From Winogradskyella sp046545555 (lineage in GTDB: Bacteria > Bacteroidota > Bacteroidia > Flavobacteriales > Flavobacteriaceae): a stretch of DNA of 64,000 nt. Below the pieces are notes generated by a model. It was not told where the DNA came from, made no database searches, and saw only the letters and a list, made by a program, of their open reading frames with translations. Each line of letters opens with the position of its first letter. Position 1 is the stretch's first letter. The stretch lies in assembly GCF_046545555.1 (NCBI RefSeq), contig NZ_JBHZTH010000001.1, forward strand, positions 806,001-870,000, written 5' to 3'. Positions 24,814-33,682 of this stretch are shown here, one piece after another. Position numbers and translations under genes: made by a program.

Positions 24814-25284
24814 TTATATTTTAATCTGTCTATTTATTTGTTGTTGTAGAGAGATAAATGTTTCAGTTCTAGAAACCCCTTTAATACCTTGAATCTCGGT
24901 ATTTAGTAAATGCATTAAATGTTCATTGTCTTTAGATAAGATTTTTATGAATATGCTCCACTCTCCAGTGGTGTAATGGCATTCTATAACTTCTGGGACT
25001 TTTTGTAATTGCTTTACAGCCTCAGGATTACTGACTGCTTTATCTAAATAAACACCAACAAATGCCATTGTTGTATATCCTAAAACTTTTGGGTTTATGA
25101 TAAACTTAGATCCTGCCAACAGTCCAGACTTTTCTAATTTTTTAAGACGCTGATGAATCGCGGCACCGGAAATACCTACATTACGAGCAATACCTAAAAT
25201 AGGAGTCCTCGCATCTTCCATTAGCGCTCTAAGAATCTTTTTATCTATACCATCTATATAAATACCTTTATCATTAACCTTCAT
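24814..25284 (-). CDS. Lrp/AsnC family transcriptional regulator
   Basis: 156 residues. The N-terminal winged helix (DKKILRALMEDARTPILGIARNVGISGAAIHQRLKKLEKSG, in two parts) and C-terminal RAM effector domain (residues about 70-150) are clear. Lrp regulators sense amino acids. It lies 87 nt downstream of the saccharopine dehydrogenase gene on the same strand, so control of lysine or related amino-acid metabolism is a reasonable inference. Confidence 0.93.
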   Translation of the reverse strand: MKVNDKGIYIDGIDKKILRALMEDARTPILGIARNVGISGAAIHQRLKKLEKSGLLAGSKFIINPKVLGYTTMAFVGVYLDKAVSNPEAVKQLQKVPEVIECHYTTGEWSIFIKILSKDNEHLMHLLNTEIQGIKGVSRTETFISLQQQINRQIKI

Positions 25285-25371
25285 TGAGAATTTATTTGCA
25301 TTTCCGAGTAATTGGAAATTATACTGTTACAATATATAACATAAAAGTAGTAAATAGATTTCAATTTATAA

Positions 25372-26736
25372 TTAAATATTCAGAGGATTGTATCCTAAAT
25401 AGGGTACTTCTTTTTCCTTAAAGATGACTCCATAGCTTTCTAGTTCTTCCAAAATTGGTAAGTAGACTTCTTTTGTTATTGGTATTTGTACACCAGGTGT
25501 TTTTATTTTACCATTTAAGATGGCCATAGTTGCTATAGCTACAGGCAGACCAACAGTTTTTGCCATTGCAGTATATGTTTGGTCTTCCCCTAAAGCGACC
25601 ATAGTAGCATCAATCTGATATTTTTCGCCATTAAGTTCGTAACCAAACTTATGATACATTACTATCATGTCTTTATCTTCTTCGGTTAAGGTCCAACTAT
25701 CCATTAATATTTTTTGTAGGATCTGTGCAGGTGTAGCAGAATGAAGTTCTACCATTTTATTAGAGTTGAAGATATCTAGTTCTAAAAACTTATCCCACAC
25801 AATATCATCTTGATCTATTTTTAAAGCATGCCTAAATTTTAATTCAACAGAATCCGTAGGGCTATATGGTAAAAAAGAATTTACAAAATCTCTATAGCTC
25901 ATGTTAGCACTATCATCGATAGTATAACTATCGTCAGTCATACCAAGCTGTACAAAGACATTCCAAGCTCTGCTAAAACCAACACGACGCATCGTGCCGC
26001 GGTATAATGTTTTTACATGATCTAGACCATACACATGCTGATACTTTAAAGAATCTCTATTAGCGTAGGCTTCAAACCGACCGTATCTTTCTACTTCTAA
26101 GAATTCTGTCCGTCTGAATAATCTGTGATATGGAATATATTTAAATTGATTTTCTTGTAAAAATTTAGCAGCTCCACCTTGTCCTGCAACAACAACATTT
26201 CTAGGGTTCCACGTAAACTTATAATTCCAGAGGTTATTATCACTTTCTGGGGCAACTAGGCCACCTGTAAAAGATTCAAATAAAATAAGTTGACCACCTT
26301 TATCTCTAATACTATCAATAACTTGCATAGCACTCATATGATCTACACCAGGATCTACACCGATCTCATTCATAAATATGAGATTATTTTTTTTGACGTC
26401 ATCATCTAATGCTTGCATATCGTTACTAACATAAGATGCAGTCACCATGTGCTTTTTATAGGTAATACAATCTTTTGCAACTTCAATATGAAAACGTGCA
26501 GGCAACATTGATACAACAATATCTGCATTTTTAACTGCTGAAGATCTGGAGTCATCATTAAACACATCCAAGTGTATGACATCAACTTTAAGATTATTTC
26601 CCACCAATTTTTTTGCATTTTCGATATTAAGATCACCAATCGTAATGTGTAAGTCTTCCGATAGTGATTTATCTATTAAATACTTTATAAGGTAAGATGA
26701 GGATTTACCTGCACCGATGATTAAAATTTTTCGCAT
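25372..26736 (-). CDS. saccharopine dehydrogenase family protein
   Basis: 454 residues. The N-terminal Rossmann domain (ILIIGAGKSSSYLIKYLIDK) and NEIGVDPGVDHMSAMQVID are those of saccharopine dehydrogenase/reductase (glutamate-forming, LYS9 type). The family splits saccharopine into glutamate and aminoadipate semialdehyde in lysine breakdown, or works in reverse. The neighbouring Lrp regulator and a glutaryl-CoA dehydrogenase elsewhere in the window (48176) fit lysine catabolism. Transcribed before the Lrp gene. Confidence 0.9.
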   Translation of the reverse strand: MRKILIIGAGKSSSYLIKYLIDKSLSEDLHITIGDLNIENAKKLVGNNLKVDVIHLDVFNDDSRSSAVKNADIVVSMLPARFHIEVAKDCITYKKHMVTASYVSNDMQALDDDVKKNNLIFMNEIGVDPGVDHMSAMQVIDSIRDKGGQLILFESFTGGLVAPESDNNLWNYKFTWNPRNVVVAGQGGAAKFLQENQFKYIPYHRLFRRTEFLEVERYGRFEAYANRDSLKYQHVYGLDHVKTLYRGTMRRVGFSRAWNVFVQLGMTDDSYTIDDSANMSYRDFVNSFLPYSPTDSVELKFRHALKIDQDDIVWDKFLELDIFNSNKMVELHSATPAQILQKILMDSWTLTEEDKDMIVMYHKFGYELNGEKYQIDATMVALGEDQTYTAMAKTVGLPVAIATMAILNGKIKTPGVQIPITKEVYLPILEELESYGVIFKEKEVPYLGYNPLNI

Positions 26737-26817
26737 AATGAGTATATATGACTAAATTTGTATAGCACGAATGTAGTAAATACATTAAGTATTTATTATC
26801 CACTTTTCACTTTAATT

Positions 26818-27207
26818 ATGAACAAAAAATTATTAATAACAGGTACAATTCTTGGGATTACAGGAATTATTTTGGGTGCATTTGCTGCTCATGGCTTAGA
26901 AAAATTAGTTAGTAGCAATAATATTAAGTCATTTGAGACTGGTGTGCGCTATCAAATGTATCATTCGTTTTTATTTATAATTTTAGGCGCGACCTCTTAC
27001 GTGAATTTGAAATATAAAAAGACCATATTCTATCTTGTAATTATTGGTTTAATTTTATTTTCAGGCTCTATATATGGCCTTGCCACAAATGAGCTTACAG
27101 CTTTTGATTTTAAGACAATTGCAATAATAACACCACTTGGTGGATTATCGTTGATTATTGCATGGGTGGTCATGTTAATCGCAATATTAAACACAAAGGT
27201 CGATTAA
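26818..27207 (+). CDS. DUF423 family membrane protein
   Basis: 129 residues from the ATG at 26818; the frame extends upstream to 26758 but the family begins MNKKLLITGTILGITGIILGAFAAHGL. Four hydrophobic segments; the GAFAAHGL and FETGVRYQMYHS motifs define DUF423 (YgdD/YwdK-like). Function unknown. Upstream of pckA on the same strand. Confidence 0.9.
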   Translation: MNKKLLITGTILGITGIILGAFAAHGLEKLVSSNNIKSFETGVRYQMYHSFLFIILGATSYVNLKYKKTIFYLVIIGLILFSGSIYGLATNELTAFDFKTIAIITPLGGLSLIIAWVVMLIAILNTKVD

Positions 27208-27241
27208 TACATTTATGGGATGTTCTTTTAAAATAAAGTTT

Positions 27242-27249
27242 TAATTTTG
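27242..27249 (+). promoter_or_regulatory. pckA -7 box
   Basis: TAATTTTG matches TAnnTTTG 24 nt before the pckA ATG. No convincing -33 element was seen at 17-23 nt. Confidence 0.5.
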
Positions 27250-27273
27250 CATACCTAAAACAACAACAAAATT

Positions 27274-28890
27274 ATGGTAAACCATACTCAATCTTCGAAA
27301 ACGATTTCGTTAGATCAATACGGCATTAAAAATGCAAGGGTCAATTATCAATTATCTTCAGACGAGCTTCAAACTGAAACTATTTCAAAAGGACAAGGTG
27401 TAGAATCATCTTCTGGTGCTTTAGCTGTTAATACAGGTGAATTTACTGGGCGTTCTCCTATGGATAGATTTATTGTTAAGGACGCTATAACAGAAGATAA
27501 AATTTGGTGGGGAAATATTAATATTCCTTTTGACGGTGATAAATTTCAAAAGTTATATGAAAAGGTAACACATTACTTATCTGATAAAGAACTTTATGTA
27601 AGAGATAGTTATGCTTGTGCAGATGATAACTATAAATTAAATATTAGAGTTATTAATGAGTATCCGTGGAGTAACATGTTTGCTTATAACATGTTTTTGC
27701 GACCTACGGAAGACGAGTTAAAAGACTTTTCTCCTGAGTGGACAGTAGTAAACGCTCCAGGTTTTTTGGCAGATTCTGAAATAGATGGAACACGTCAGCA
27801 CAATTTTGCCATTTTAGATTTTACACGTAAAATTGCCTTAATTGGTGGTACAGGTTATACAGGTGAAATTAAGAAAGGTATATTTTCTGCACTAAATTTT
27901 ATACTTCCTGTTTTTAAAGAAACGCTACCAATGCATTGTAGTGCAAACGTCGGTAAAGATGGAGATACAGCTATATTTTTTGGATTATCAGGTACGGGAA
28001 AGACAACATTATCTACTGATGCCGATCGTAGTTTAATTGGTGATGATGAACACGGTTGGACAAAAGAAAACACTGTTTTTAATTTTGAAGGTGGTTGTTA
28101 TGCTAAGGTGATTAACTTATCTAAAGAACAAGAGCCAGAAATTTTTGCGGCTATAAAGAAAGGCGCAATTCTCGAAAATGTAATTATGGATGATAATGGT
28201 GTTGTGGATTTCACAGATACTTCTATTACCCAGAATACAAGAGTAAGTTATCCTATATATCATATTGAAAATATTAGAAAACCATCGATAGGAAAAAATC
28301 CAAAGAATATATTTTTCTTAACAGCAGATGCTTTTGGTGTATTACCTCCAATTTCTAAACTAACACCCAGCCAAGCAGCGTACCATTTTATTTCCGGTTA
28401 TACAGCTAAAGTAGCAGGAACGGAGGCAGGTGTCGTAGAACCGGTTCCAAGTTTTTCTGCATGTTTCGGTGCTCCATTTATGCCACTACATCCAACAGAA
28501 TATGCAGATATGTTAAGTAAGAAAATGCTAGATGCAGGTGTAAATGTGTGGTTAGTTAATACGGGTTGGACAGGCGGTCCTTATGGTGTAGGTACTCGTA
28601 TGAAATTAAAATATACGCGCGCTATGATTAATGCAGCATTAAATGGTGATTTAAAAGATTATACTTACGAAGATTATCATATACATTCAGTATTTGGTGT
28701 AGCACAACCTAGAACTTGCCCTGGAGTACCAACTGAAGTATTAAGTCCAAGAGCAACTTGGAATGATGATGAGGCCTATTATAAAATGGCCTTTAAATTA
28801 TCTAACGCCTTTAGAGAAAACTTTAAGAAGTTTGAGTCTTATGCTTCTGAAGAGGTTAGACGTGGTGGTCCACAGCGATATGCATTCTAA
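27274..28890 (+). CDS. pckA: phosphoenolpyruvate carboxykinase (ATP)
   Basis: 538 residues, family length. It converts oxaloacetate and ATP to PEP, the entry step of gluconeogenesis. Seen: GEFTGRSPMDRFIV, the P-loop FGLSGTGKTTLS (about residues 236-247), GDDEHGW with the metal-binding Asp residues, and the adenine-binding region NTGWTGGPYGVGTRMKL. A strong terminator follows. Single-gene transcript with its own -7 box. Confidence 0.97.
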   Translation: MVNHTQSSKTISLDQYGIKNARVNYQLSSDELQTETISKGQGVESSSGALAVNTGEFTGRSPMDRFIVKDAITEDKIWWGNINIPFDGDKFQKLYEKVTHYLSDKELYVRDSYACADDNYKLNIRVINEYPWSNMFAYNMFLRPTEDELKDFSPEWTVVNAPGFLADSEIDGTRQHNFAILDFTRKIALIGGTGYTGEIKKGIFSALNFILPVFKETLPMHCSANVGKDGDTAIFFGLSGTGKTTLSTDADRSLIGDDEHGWTKENTVFNFEGGCYAKVINLSKEQEPEIFAAIKKGAILENVIMDDNGVVDFTDTSITQNTRVSYPIYHIENIRKPSIGKNPKNIFFLTADAFGVLPPISKLTPSQAAYHFISGYTAKVAGTEAGVVEPVPSFSACFGAPFMPLHPTEYADMLSKKMLDAGVNVWLVNTGWTGGPYGVGTRMKLKYTRAMINAALNGDLKDYTYEDYHIHSVFGVAQPRTCPGVPTEVLSPRATWNDDEAYYKMAFKLSNAFRENFKKFESYASEEVRRGGPQRYAF

Positions 28891-28908
28891 TTTTATAGAA
28901 AAATAAAT

Positions 28909-28941
28909 AAAAGCGATTCTAATATTTAGAATCGCTTTTTT
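28909..28941 (+). terminator. terminator after pckA
   Basis: AAGCGATTCTAA (28911-28922) pairs perfectly with TTAGAATCGCTT (28926-28937), followed by a T-run. Confidence 0.92.
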
Positions 28942-29029
28942 GTTTAAATTAACTTATTGATTATAAAATGTTTACTGAGATTGTAATATTAAATTGAGTT
29001 TTTATATATTGTTCCTTATTTAAAATAAA

Positions 29030-29515
29030 ATGAAACAGAATTCCCTCATCCTCGCACTGCTATTTTTAGCCGTAAGTCAAATTTGTATATCTCAAACCAA
29101 GAAATTTAGTGTCTATCTCGTTTTTAACTCCGATAATCAGGAGATGAATGTCGTTGAGAAGAATGTTAGTGATTCTGTTAAGATAAGAACATTCAGTTTT
29201 TCTAAGGACCTTGCAACTGAGAATTTTAAATATGCTTTATCTGTTGGTAATAATGGAAAGCTAAGTAAGAACTCAAGTGTAGCTCCAAAATCTAAAGAAG
29301 CTAAAATAACACTTTATCATTACTCTTACATCCATAATGACATTGAAGTAAGCGATATGTCATCTGATAATGTTATAAATTACGATGATTTTATAAACTC
29401 AGAATTTAAAAGTTTTAATACCATATTAAATAGGGCTTCAAAAATCTTTGTAGTAGATTTAAAAAACAGGCAAGAAGGAAATTCTAATTATAGGGCTTAC
29501 GAAGTTAAGTTGTAA
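29030..29515 (+). CDS. secreted protein of unknown function
   Basis: 161 residues. A signal peptide (LILALLFLAVSQICISQ) precedes a mature domain of about 140 residues with mixed alpha/beta character and no motif I recognise. No C-terminal type IX tail is present, so it is probably periplasmic. It stands alone between the pckA terminator and a bidirectional terminator. Confidence 0.75.
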   Translation: MKQNSLILALLFLAVSQICISQTKKFSVYLVFNSDNQEMNVVEKNVSDSVKIRTFSFSKDLATENFKYALSVGNNGKLSKNSSVAPKSKEAKITLYHYSYIHNDIEVSDMSSDNVINYDDFINSEFKSFNTILNRASKIFVVDLKNRQEGNSNYRAYEVKL

Positions 29516-29518
29516 AAT

Positions 29519-29548
29519 AAAAGACCATTTGATATCAAATGGTCTTTT
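29519..29548. terminator. bidirectional terminator
   Basis: The sequence 29519-29547 is a near-perfect palindrome centred on GATATC (arms AAGACCATTT / AAATGGTCTT) with T-rich flanks on both strands. It separates the convergent secreted-protein gene and hemD. Confidence 0.9.
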
Positions 29549-29569
29549 TATTTAGCTGAGGTTAAGATA

Positions 29570-30319
29570 TTATTTTCCTTTATTAACAGAATCAATATAT
29601 TTCTGAAGTGCCATCGTCATTGAAGGAGTCTCTGCAGTTGGAGCAGATATATCTACACGAAGTCCTTTTTCTTTTACAGCTTTAACCGTTGTGTTTCCGA
29701 ATACGGCTATACGTGTATCATTTTGTTTAAAGTCCGGAAAATTATGAAATAATGACTCAATACCAGAAGGACTAAAAAACACTAAGATATCATAATAAAC
29801 ATTTGCCAAATCAGATAAGTCACTGATTACAGTTTTGTAAAACGTAGCTTGTGTCCAATTAACACCTAAATTATCTAAGGTTTCAGGGATTATTGGTTTT
29901 ACCTTGTCTGTAGTTGGTAATAAGAAAGATTCGTCTTTGTATTTTTTTATTAATGGCATTAAATCTTCAAATGTGCGCTTACCAACGTATATTTTACGTT
30001 TTCTATAAACAACATATTTTTGTAAATAATAAGCTACCGCTTCAGATTGACAAAAGTATTTCATAGCATCTGGCACTTTAAAGCGCATTTCATCTGCTAC
30101 TCTAAAGAAGTGATCTACAGAATTTCTACTTGTTAAAATAATGGCTGTAAATTTACTTAGATCAATTTTTTGCTGTCTAATATCTTTCGATGATACACCT
30201 TCTACATGTATAAATGGTCGAAAGTCAACTTTAACTTTTTGCTTTTCTTGCAAATCAAAGTACGGAGAGTTCTCTATTTTAGGTTCTGGTTGTGATACTA
30301 AAATTGTTTTAACTTTCAT
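29570..30319 (-). CDS. hemD: uroporphyrinogen-III synthase
   Basis: 249 residues. HemD closes and inverts ring D of hydroxymethylbilane in haem synthesis. The protein shows the two-lobed family layout with LTSRNSVDHFFR (about residues 82-93), VGKRTFEDL, ATFYKTV and FFSPSGIESLF. HemD is poorly conserved, but these motifs and the position next to a DUF4271 gene, usual in Flavobacteriia, support the call. It is 15 nt downstream of DUF4271. Confidence 0.9.
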   Translation of the reverse strand: MKVKTILVSQPEPKIENSPYFDLQEKQKVKVDFRPFIHVEGVSSKDIRQQKIDLSKFTAIILTSRNSVDHFFRVADEMRFKVPDAMKYFCQSEAVAYYLQKYVVYRKRKIYVGKRTFEDLMPLIKKYKDESFLLPTTDKVKPIIPETLDNLGVNWTQATFYKTVISDLSDLANVYYDILVFFSPSGIESLFHNFPDFKQNDTRIAVFGNTTVKAVKEKGLRVDISAPTAETPSMTMALQKYIDSVNKGK

Positions 30320-30334
30320 ACAAACCCTTTTGTT

Positions 30335-30985
30335 TTAAACGTTATACTCGCTAATCGCCTTGTATAAAAGAACATAAGGCGCAATTTCGAGAGCGCAAAG
30401 ATACAATAAAAAATAGAAAAAATTTGGATTTATTATTTTTCGATAATTTTTAAAAGAGATGATAAATCCAATGATATTTATCAAGCAAATTAAAGATAAG
30501 GTTATTAAAATAATGATTTTCGTAAAGCCTGTTGTATATAAAATAAAACTATTAGCTATTAATAGTAGAATACCAGAATAATTTTTAAACGTAGTTTTTT
30601 GAAATAGATAATGATCTATCAAACTGTCTATTTCAAAAAGACTACCAATTAGCCGTTCTAAAAGTGTTTTAATAATGATAAGAGTAGAAAAGGCAAAAAG
30701 TGTTTTTAGAAACGCAGTAATATCAAAAGGTATGTCAGAAATGAAGGAAGAGTAGCCAAAATAAAGAAAGATACTTGCAGATAAAGCAAGATTGATAAAC
30801 AAAAACCCATCGAAAGGATCAATAAATTTTTGGTCTTTGCTGTAAATTTTTAAGTACTTAGAATTTCCTATAACGGCTATAAAATCATTAAACCTTAAAG
30901 TATTTAAATATTTTGCGATAACAATAGATGTGAAACCAAATACGGTAAATATGGTTAACCATTCGTTAGTAATGAAATTTCGCAT
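30335..30985 (-). CDS. DUF4271 membrane protein
   Basis: 216 residues, about seven hydrophobic segments, N-terminus ITNEWLTIFTVFGFTSIVIAK. I recognise the layout as DUF4271, a Bacteroidota membrane family of unknown function commonly placed just before hemD, as here. Probably co-transcribed with hemD. Confidence 0.85.
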   Translation of the reverse strand: MRNFITNEWLTIFTVFGFTSIVIAKYLNTLRFNDFIAVIGNSKYLKIYSKDQKFIDPFDGFLFINLALSASIFLYFGYSSFISDIPFDITAFLKTLFAFSTLIIIKTLLERLIGSLFEIDSLIDHYLFQKTTFKNYSGILLLIANSFILYTTGFTKIIILITLSLICLINIIGFIISFKNYRKIINPNFFYFLLYLCALEIAPYVLLYKAISEYNV

Positions 30986-31122
30986 ACTGCTAAATTATGA
31001 AGAAATATATGCTTTACATAATTATAATCTTAAGAAACATATAACAGTCTTTAATCCATTAAAAACTTTATTTTTGTTGAAATTATTTATGCTGCGTTAA
31101 TGCATATTTTAAATTTGAGCTA

Positions 31123-31848
31123 ATGTCTGACGCTATTGTCATTATCCCAACTTATAACGAAATTGAGAATATAGAAGCTATTATTAGAGCTGTGTTTTCT
31201 CAAAAGAAAGATTTTCATATTTTAGTTGTAGATGATAATTCACCTGACAAAACTGCCCAGAAAGTAAAAGAATTACAACAAGAATTTAAGACTTCACTTT
31301 TTTTATTAGAGAGAGACAAAAAAGATGGTTTGGGTTCAGCCTATATAGCAGGTTTTAAATGGTCTACAGAAAAAAAATATGAATTCATCTTCGAAATGGA
31401 TGCTGATTTTTCCCACAGTCCTAAAGATTTAGAGCGTCTATATGACGCTTGTGCACTCGATAATGCAGATGTTTCTGTAGGATCTAGATATGTCAAAGGA
31501 ATAACTGTAGTTAATTGGCCAATGTCACGTATATTGTTATCATATGGAGCATCTTGGTATGTAAGGTTAATAACTAGGATGAAGGTTAAAGACTCTACAG
31601 CTGGTTTTGTGTGTTATAAAAGAGAGGTTTTAGAAACTATAGATTTAGATAAAATAAAATTTGTTGGTTACGCCTTTCAAATTGAAATGAAATTTAAAGC
31701 CAACAAGAGCGGATTCAGAATAGTTGAAATTCCGGTAATATTTAAAGATAGAATAAGAGGGAAATCAAAAATGAGTGGGAGTATTATATCTGAAGCTATT
31801 TTTGGAGTTATAAGTTTAAAATTGAAAAGCATATTCATTAAGTATTAA
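31123..31848 (+). CDS. polyprenol monophosphomannose synthase (GT2)
   Basis: 241 residues. GT2 fold with IIPTYNEIENI, DDNSPDKTA, EMDADFSHSP (the metal-binding DxD) and FKDRIRGKSKMSGSI. It resembles Dpm1-type enzymes that transfer mannose from GDP-mannose to a polyprenyl phosphate carrier on the cytoplasmic face of the membrane. No C-terminal membrane helices. A TAAATTTG -7 box lies about 15 nt before the start. First gene of a run with pyrC and a lipoprotein. Confidence 0.92.
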   Translation: MSDAIVIIPTYNEIENIEAIIRAVFSQKKDFHILVVDDNSPDKTAQKVKELQQEFKTSLFLLERDKKDGLGSAYIAGFKWSTEKKYEFIFEMDADFSHSPKDLERLYDACALDNADVSVGSRYVKGITVVNWPMSRILLSYGASWYVRLITRMKVKDSTAGFVCYKREVLETIDLDKIKFVGYAFQIEMKFKANKSGFRIVEIPVIFKDRIRGKSKMSGSIISEAIFGVISLKLKSIFIKY

Positions 31849-31853
31849 AATAA

Positions 31854-33197
31854 ATGAAACGAAATACCCTAATAAAAAATGCTAAGATTGTCAACGAAGG
31901 TCAGATAATAGAAGGAGACATTCTTATAGAAGATAATATTATAAAAGATATAGATATTTCGATTAGTGTTAAATCGGCTGACGTTACTGTTATTGATGTT
32001 GAGGGTAATTATGTCCTTCCAGGGATGATTGATGACCAGGTGCATTTTAGAGAACCAGGCTTAACACATAAAGCAAATATTGAAACAGAGTCTAAAGCAG
32101 CTCTGGCTGGTGGTATTACTTCTTTTATTGAAATGCCTAATACTAATCCGCAAACAACTACAGTAGAGAAGTTAGAAGAAAAGTTTAAAATTGCAGAGCA
32201 GACTTCTTATGCTAACTACTCATTTATGTTTGGTGGTACAAACGATAATTTAGAGGAAATATTAAAAGTTAACCCTAAAACAGTTGCTGGTTTAAAATTG
32301 TTTTTGGGTTCTTCAACTGGTAATATGTTGGTAGATGACCCTAAAGTAATCGAAAAGATATTCTCAAGTACAGATATGGTTATTTCTGTTCATTGTGAAG
32401 ATGAGGCGACGATTAGAAAAAACTTGGCAGCCTATAAGGAAGAGTATGGAGATGATATCCCTATGGAATTACATCCAATTATTAGAAGTGAAGAGGCTTG
32501 CTATATATCATCCTCAAAAGCTATTGAATTAGCAAGGAAAACAGGGGCAAGATTACATGTATTTCATCTATCAACAGGTAAAGAGACTAGCTTATTTTCA
32601 AATAAAATACCTTTAAAGGATAAAAAAATAACAGCTGAAGTTTGTATTCATCATTTGTGGTTTTCAGATGAAGATTACAAAAGAAAAGGTAGCCATATTA
32701 AATGGAATCCTGCAGTAAAGACAGCTAAAGATAGAGATCAACTTTGGAAAGCCTTATTAGATGATAGAATAGACGTGATTGCAACAGATCATGCTCCTCA
32801 TACACTTGAAGAAAAAAGTAATTTATATACTAGTGCACCTTCTGGAGGTCCATTAGTACAGCATGCACTTGTTGCTTTGTTAGAAGCTCATCATCAAGGA
32901 AAGATACCAATTGAGAAAATAGTAGAAAAGGCATGTCATAATCCTGCAATACTATTCGATGTTGAAAAACGCGGTTATATTAGAAAAGGGTATTATGCAG
33001 ATTTAGTTGTAGCTGATTTAAATAACCCTTGGACAGTTAATAAAAGTAATATTTTGTATAAGTGTGGTTGGTCGCCATTTGAAGGCAATACGTTTAAAAG
33101 TAGAATAACACACACTTTTGTTAATGGTGAGTTAGCATACAACAACTTTAAAGTATTAGACGTTAAAGCTGGTAAGCGTTTAACTTTCAATAGATAA
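31854..33197 (+). CDS. pyrC: dihydroorotase
   Basis: 447 residues. It cyclises carbamoyl-aspartate to dihydroorotate in pyrimidine synthesis. Seen: the LPGMIDDQVHFREPGLTHK start of the active site, GGITSFIEMPNTNP, the likely carboxylated Lys in AGLKLFLGSS, HCED, and ATDHAPHT with the catalytic Asp. The first His of the usual HxH metal motif is Gln62 (Gln62-Val-His64). It starts 5 nt after the mannosyltransferase gene. An allantoinase-like activity is less likely. Confidence 0.93.
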   Translation: MKRNTLIKNAKIVNEGQIIEGDILIEDNIIKDIDISISVKSADVTVIDVEGNYVLPGMIDDQVHFREPGLTHKANIETESKAALAGGITSFIEMPNTNPQTTTVEKLEEKFKIAEQTSYANYSFMFGGTNDNLEEILKVNPKTVAGLKLFLGSSTGNMLVDDPKVIEKIFSSTDMVISVHCEDEATIRKNLAAYKEEYGDDIPMELHPIIRSEEACYISSSKAIELARKTGARLHVFHLSTGKETSLFSNKIPLKDKKITAEVCIHHLWFSDEDYKRKGSHIKWNPAVKTAKDRDQLWKALLDDRIDVIATDHAPHTLEEKSNLYTSAPSGGPLVQHALVALLEAHHQGKIPIEKIVEKACHNPAILFDVEKRGYIRKGYYADLVVADLNNPWTVNKSNILYKCGWSPFEGNTFKSRITHTFVNGELAYNNFKVLDVKAGKRLTFNR

Positions 33198-33198
33198 T

Positions 33199-33678
33199 AT
33201 GAGAAAGATTAGTGTATTTATAATATTGAGTCTTTTTTTAGCCTGTGTAGGAAATGATAAACCTTCAAAGCCAGCAAATCTTATACCTAAGAGTGATATG
33301 GAGAACATACTTCACGATTTATATATTATAAACGGTGCTAAAGGTGTAAATAGAAAGCTCTTAGAGAAGAATGGTTTTCAACCAGAAACTTATGTTTTAA
33401 ATAAGTATAATATTGATAGTTTGCAATTTGCTAATAGCAATAAGTATTACGCTTTTGATACTGAAGTTTATAAAAGCATCATTGACAATGTAAAGTCGCG
33501 ATTAGAAAGAGAAAAAGAAGATTACGAAAATCAGGAAAGAGAAGAGGTGATGGAAGCTAAACGGCGAAGAGATTCTGTTAAAAAAGTTAATGAAGTATTG
33601 AAAGATTCTCTTGCAAAAATTTTAGGTAAGAAAAAGGATTCAATACCTAAGCTCATACAAGACATCTCAATTAATTAA
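33199..33678 (+). CDS. DUF4296 lipoprotein
   Basis: 159 residues. Lipoprotein signal with the lipobox LFLACVGND; the conserved region NLIPKSDMENILHDLYIINGA and FDTEVYKSIIDNVKSRLE marks DUF4296. A C-terminal Lys/Glu-rich coiled coil follows (residues about 100-150). Function unknown. It begins one base after the pyrC stop, so it is surely co-transcribed with pyrC. Confidence 0.88.
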   Translation: MRKISVFIILSLFLACVGNDKPSKPANLIPKSDMENILHDLYIINGAKGVNRKLLEKNGFQPETYVLNKYNIDSLQFANSNKYYAFDTEVYKSIIDNVKSRLEREKEDYENQEREEVMEAKRRRDSVKKVNEVLKDSLAKILGKKKDSIPKLIQDISIN

Positions 33679-33682
33679 TAAT

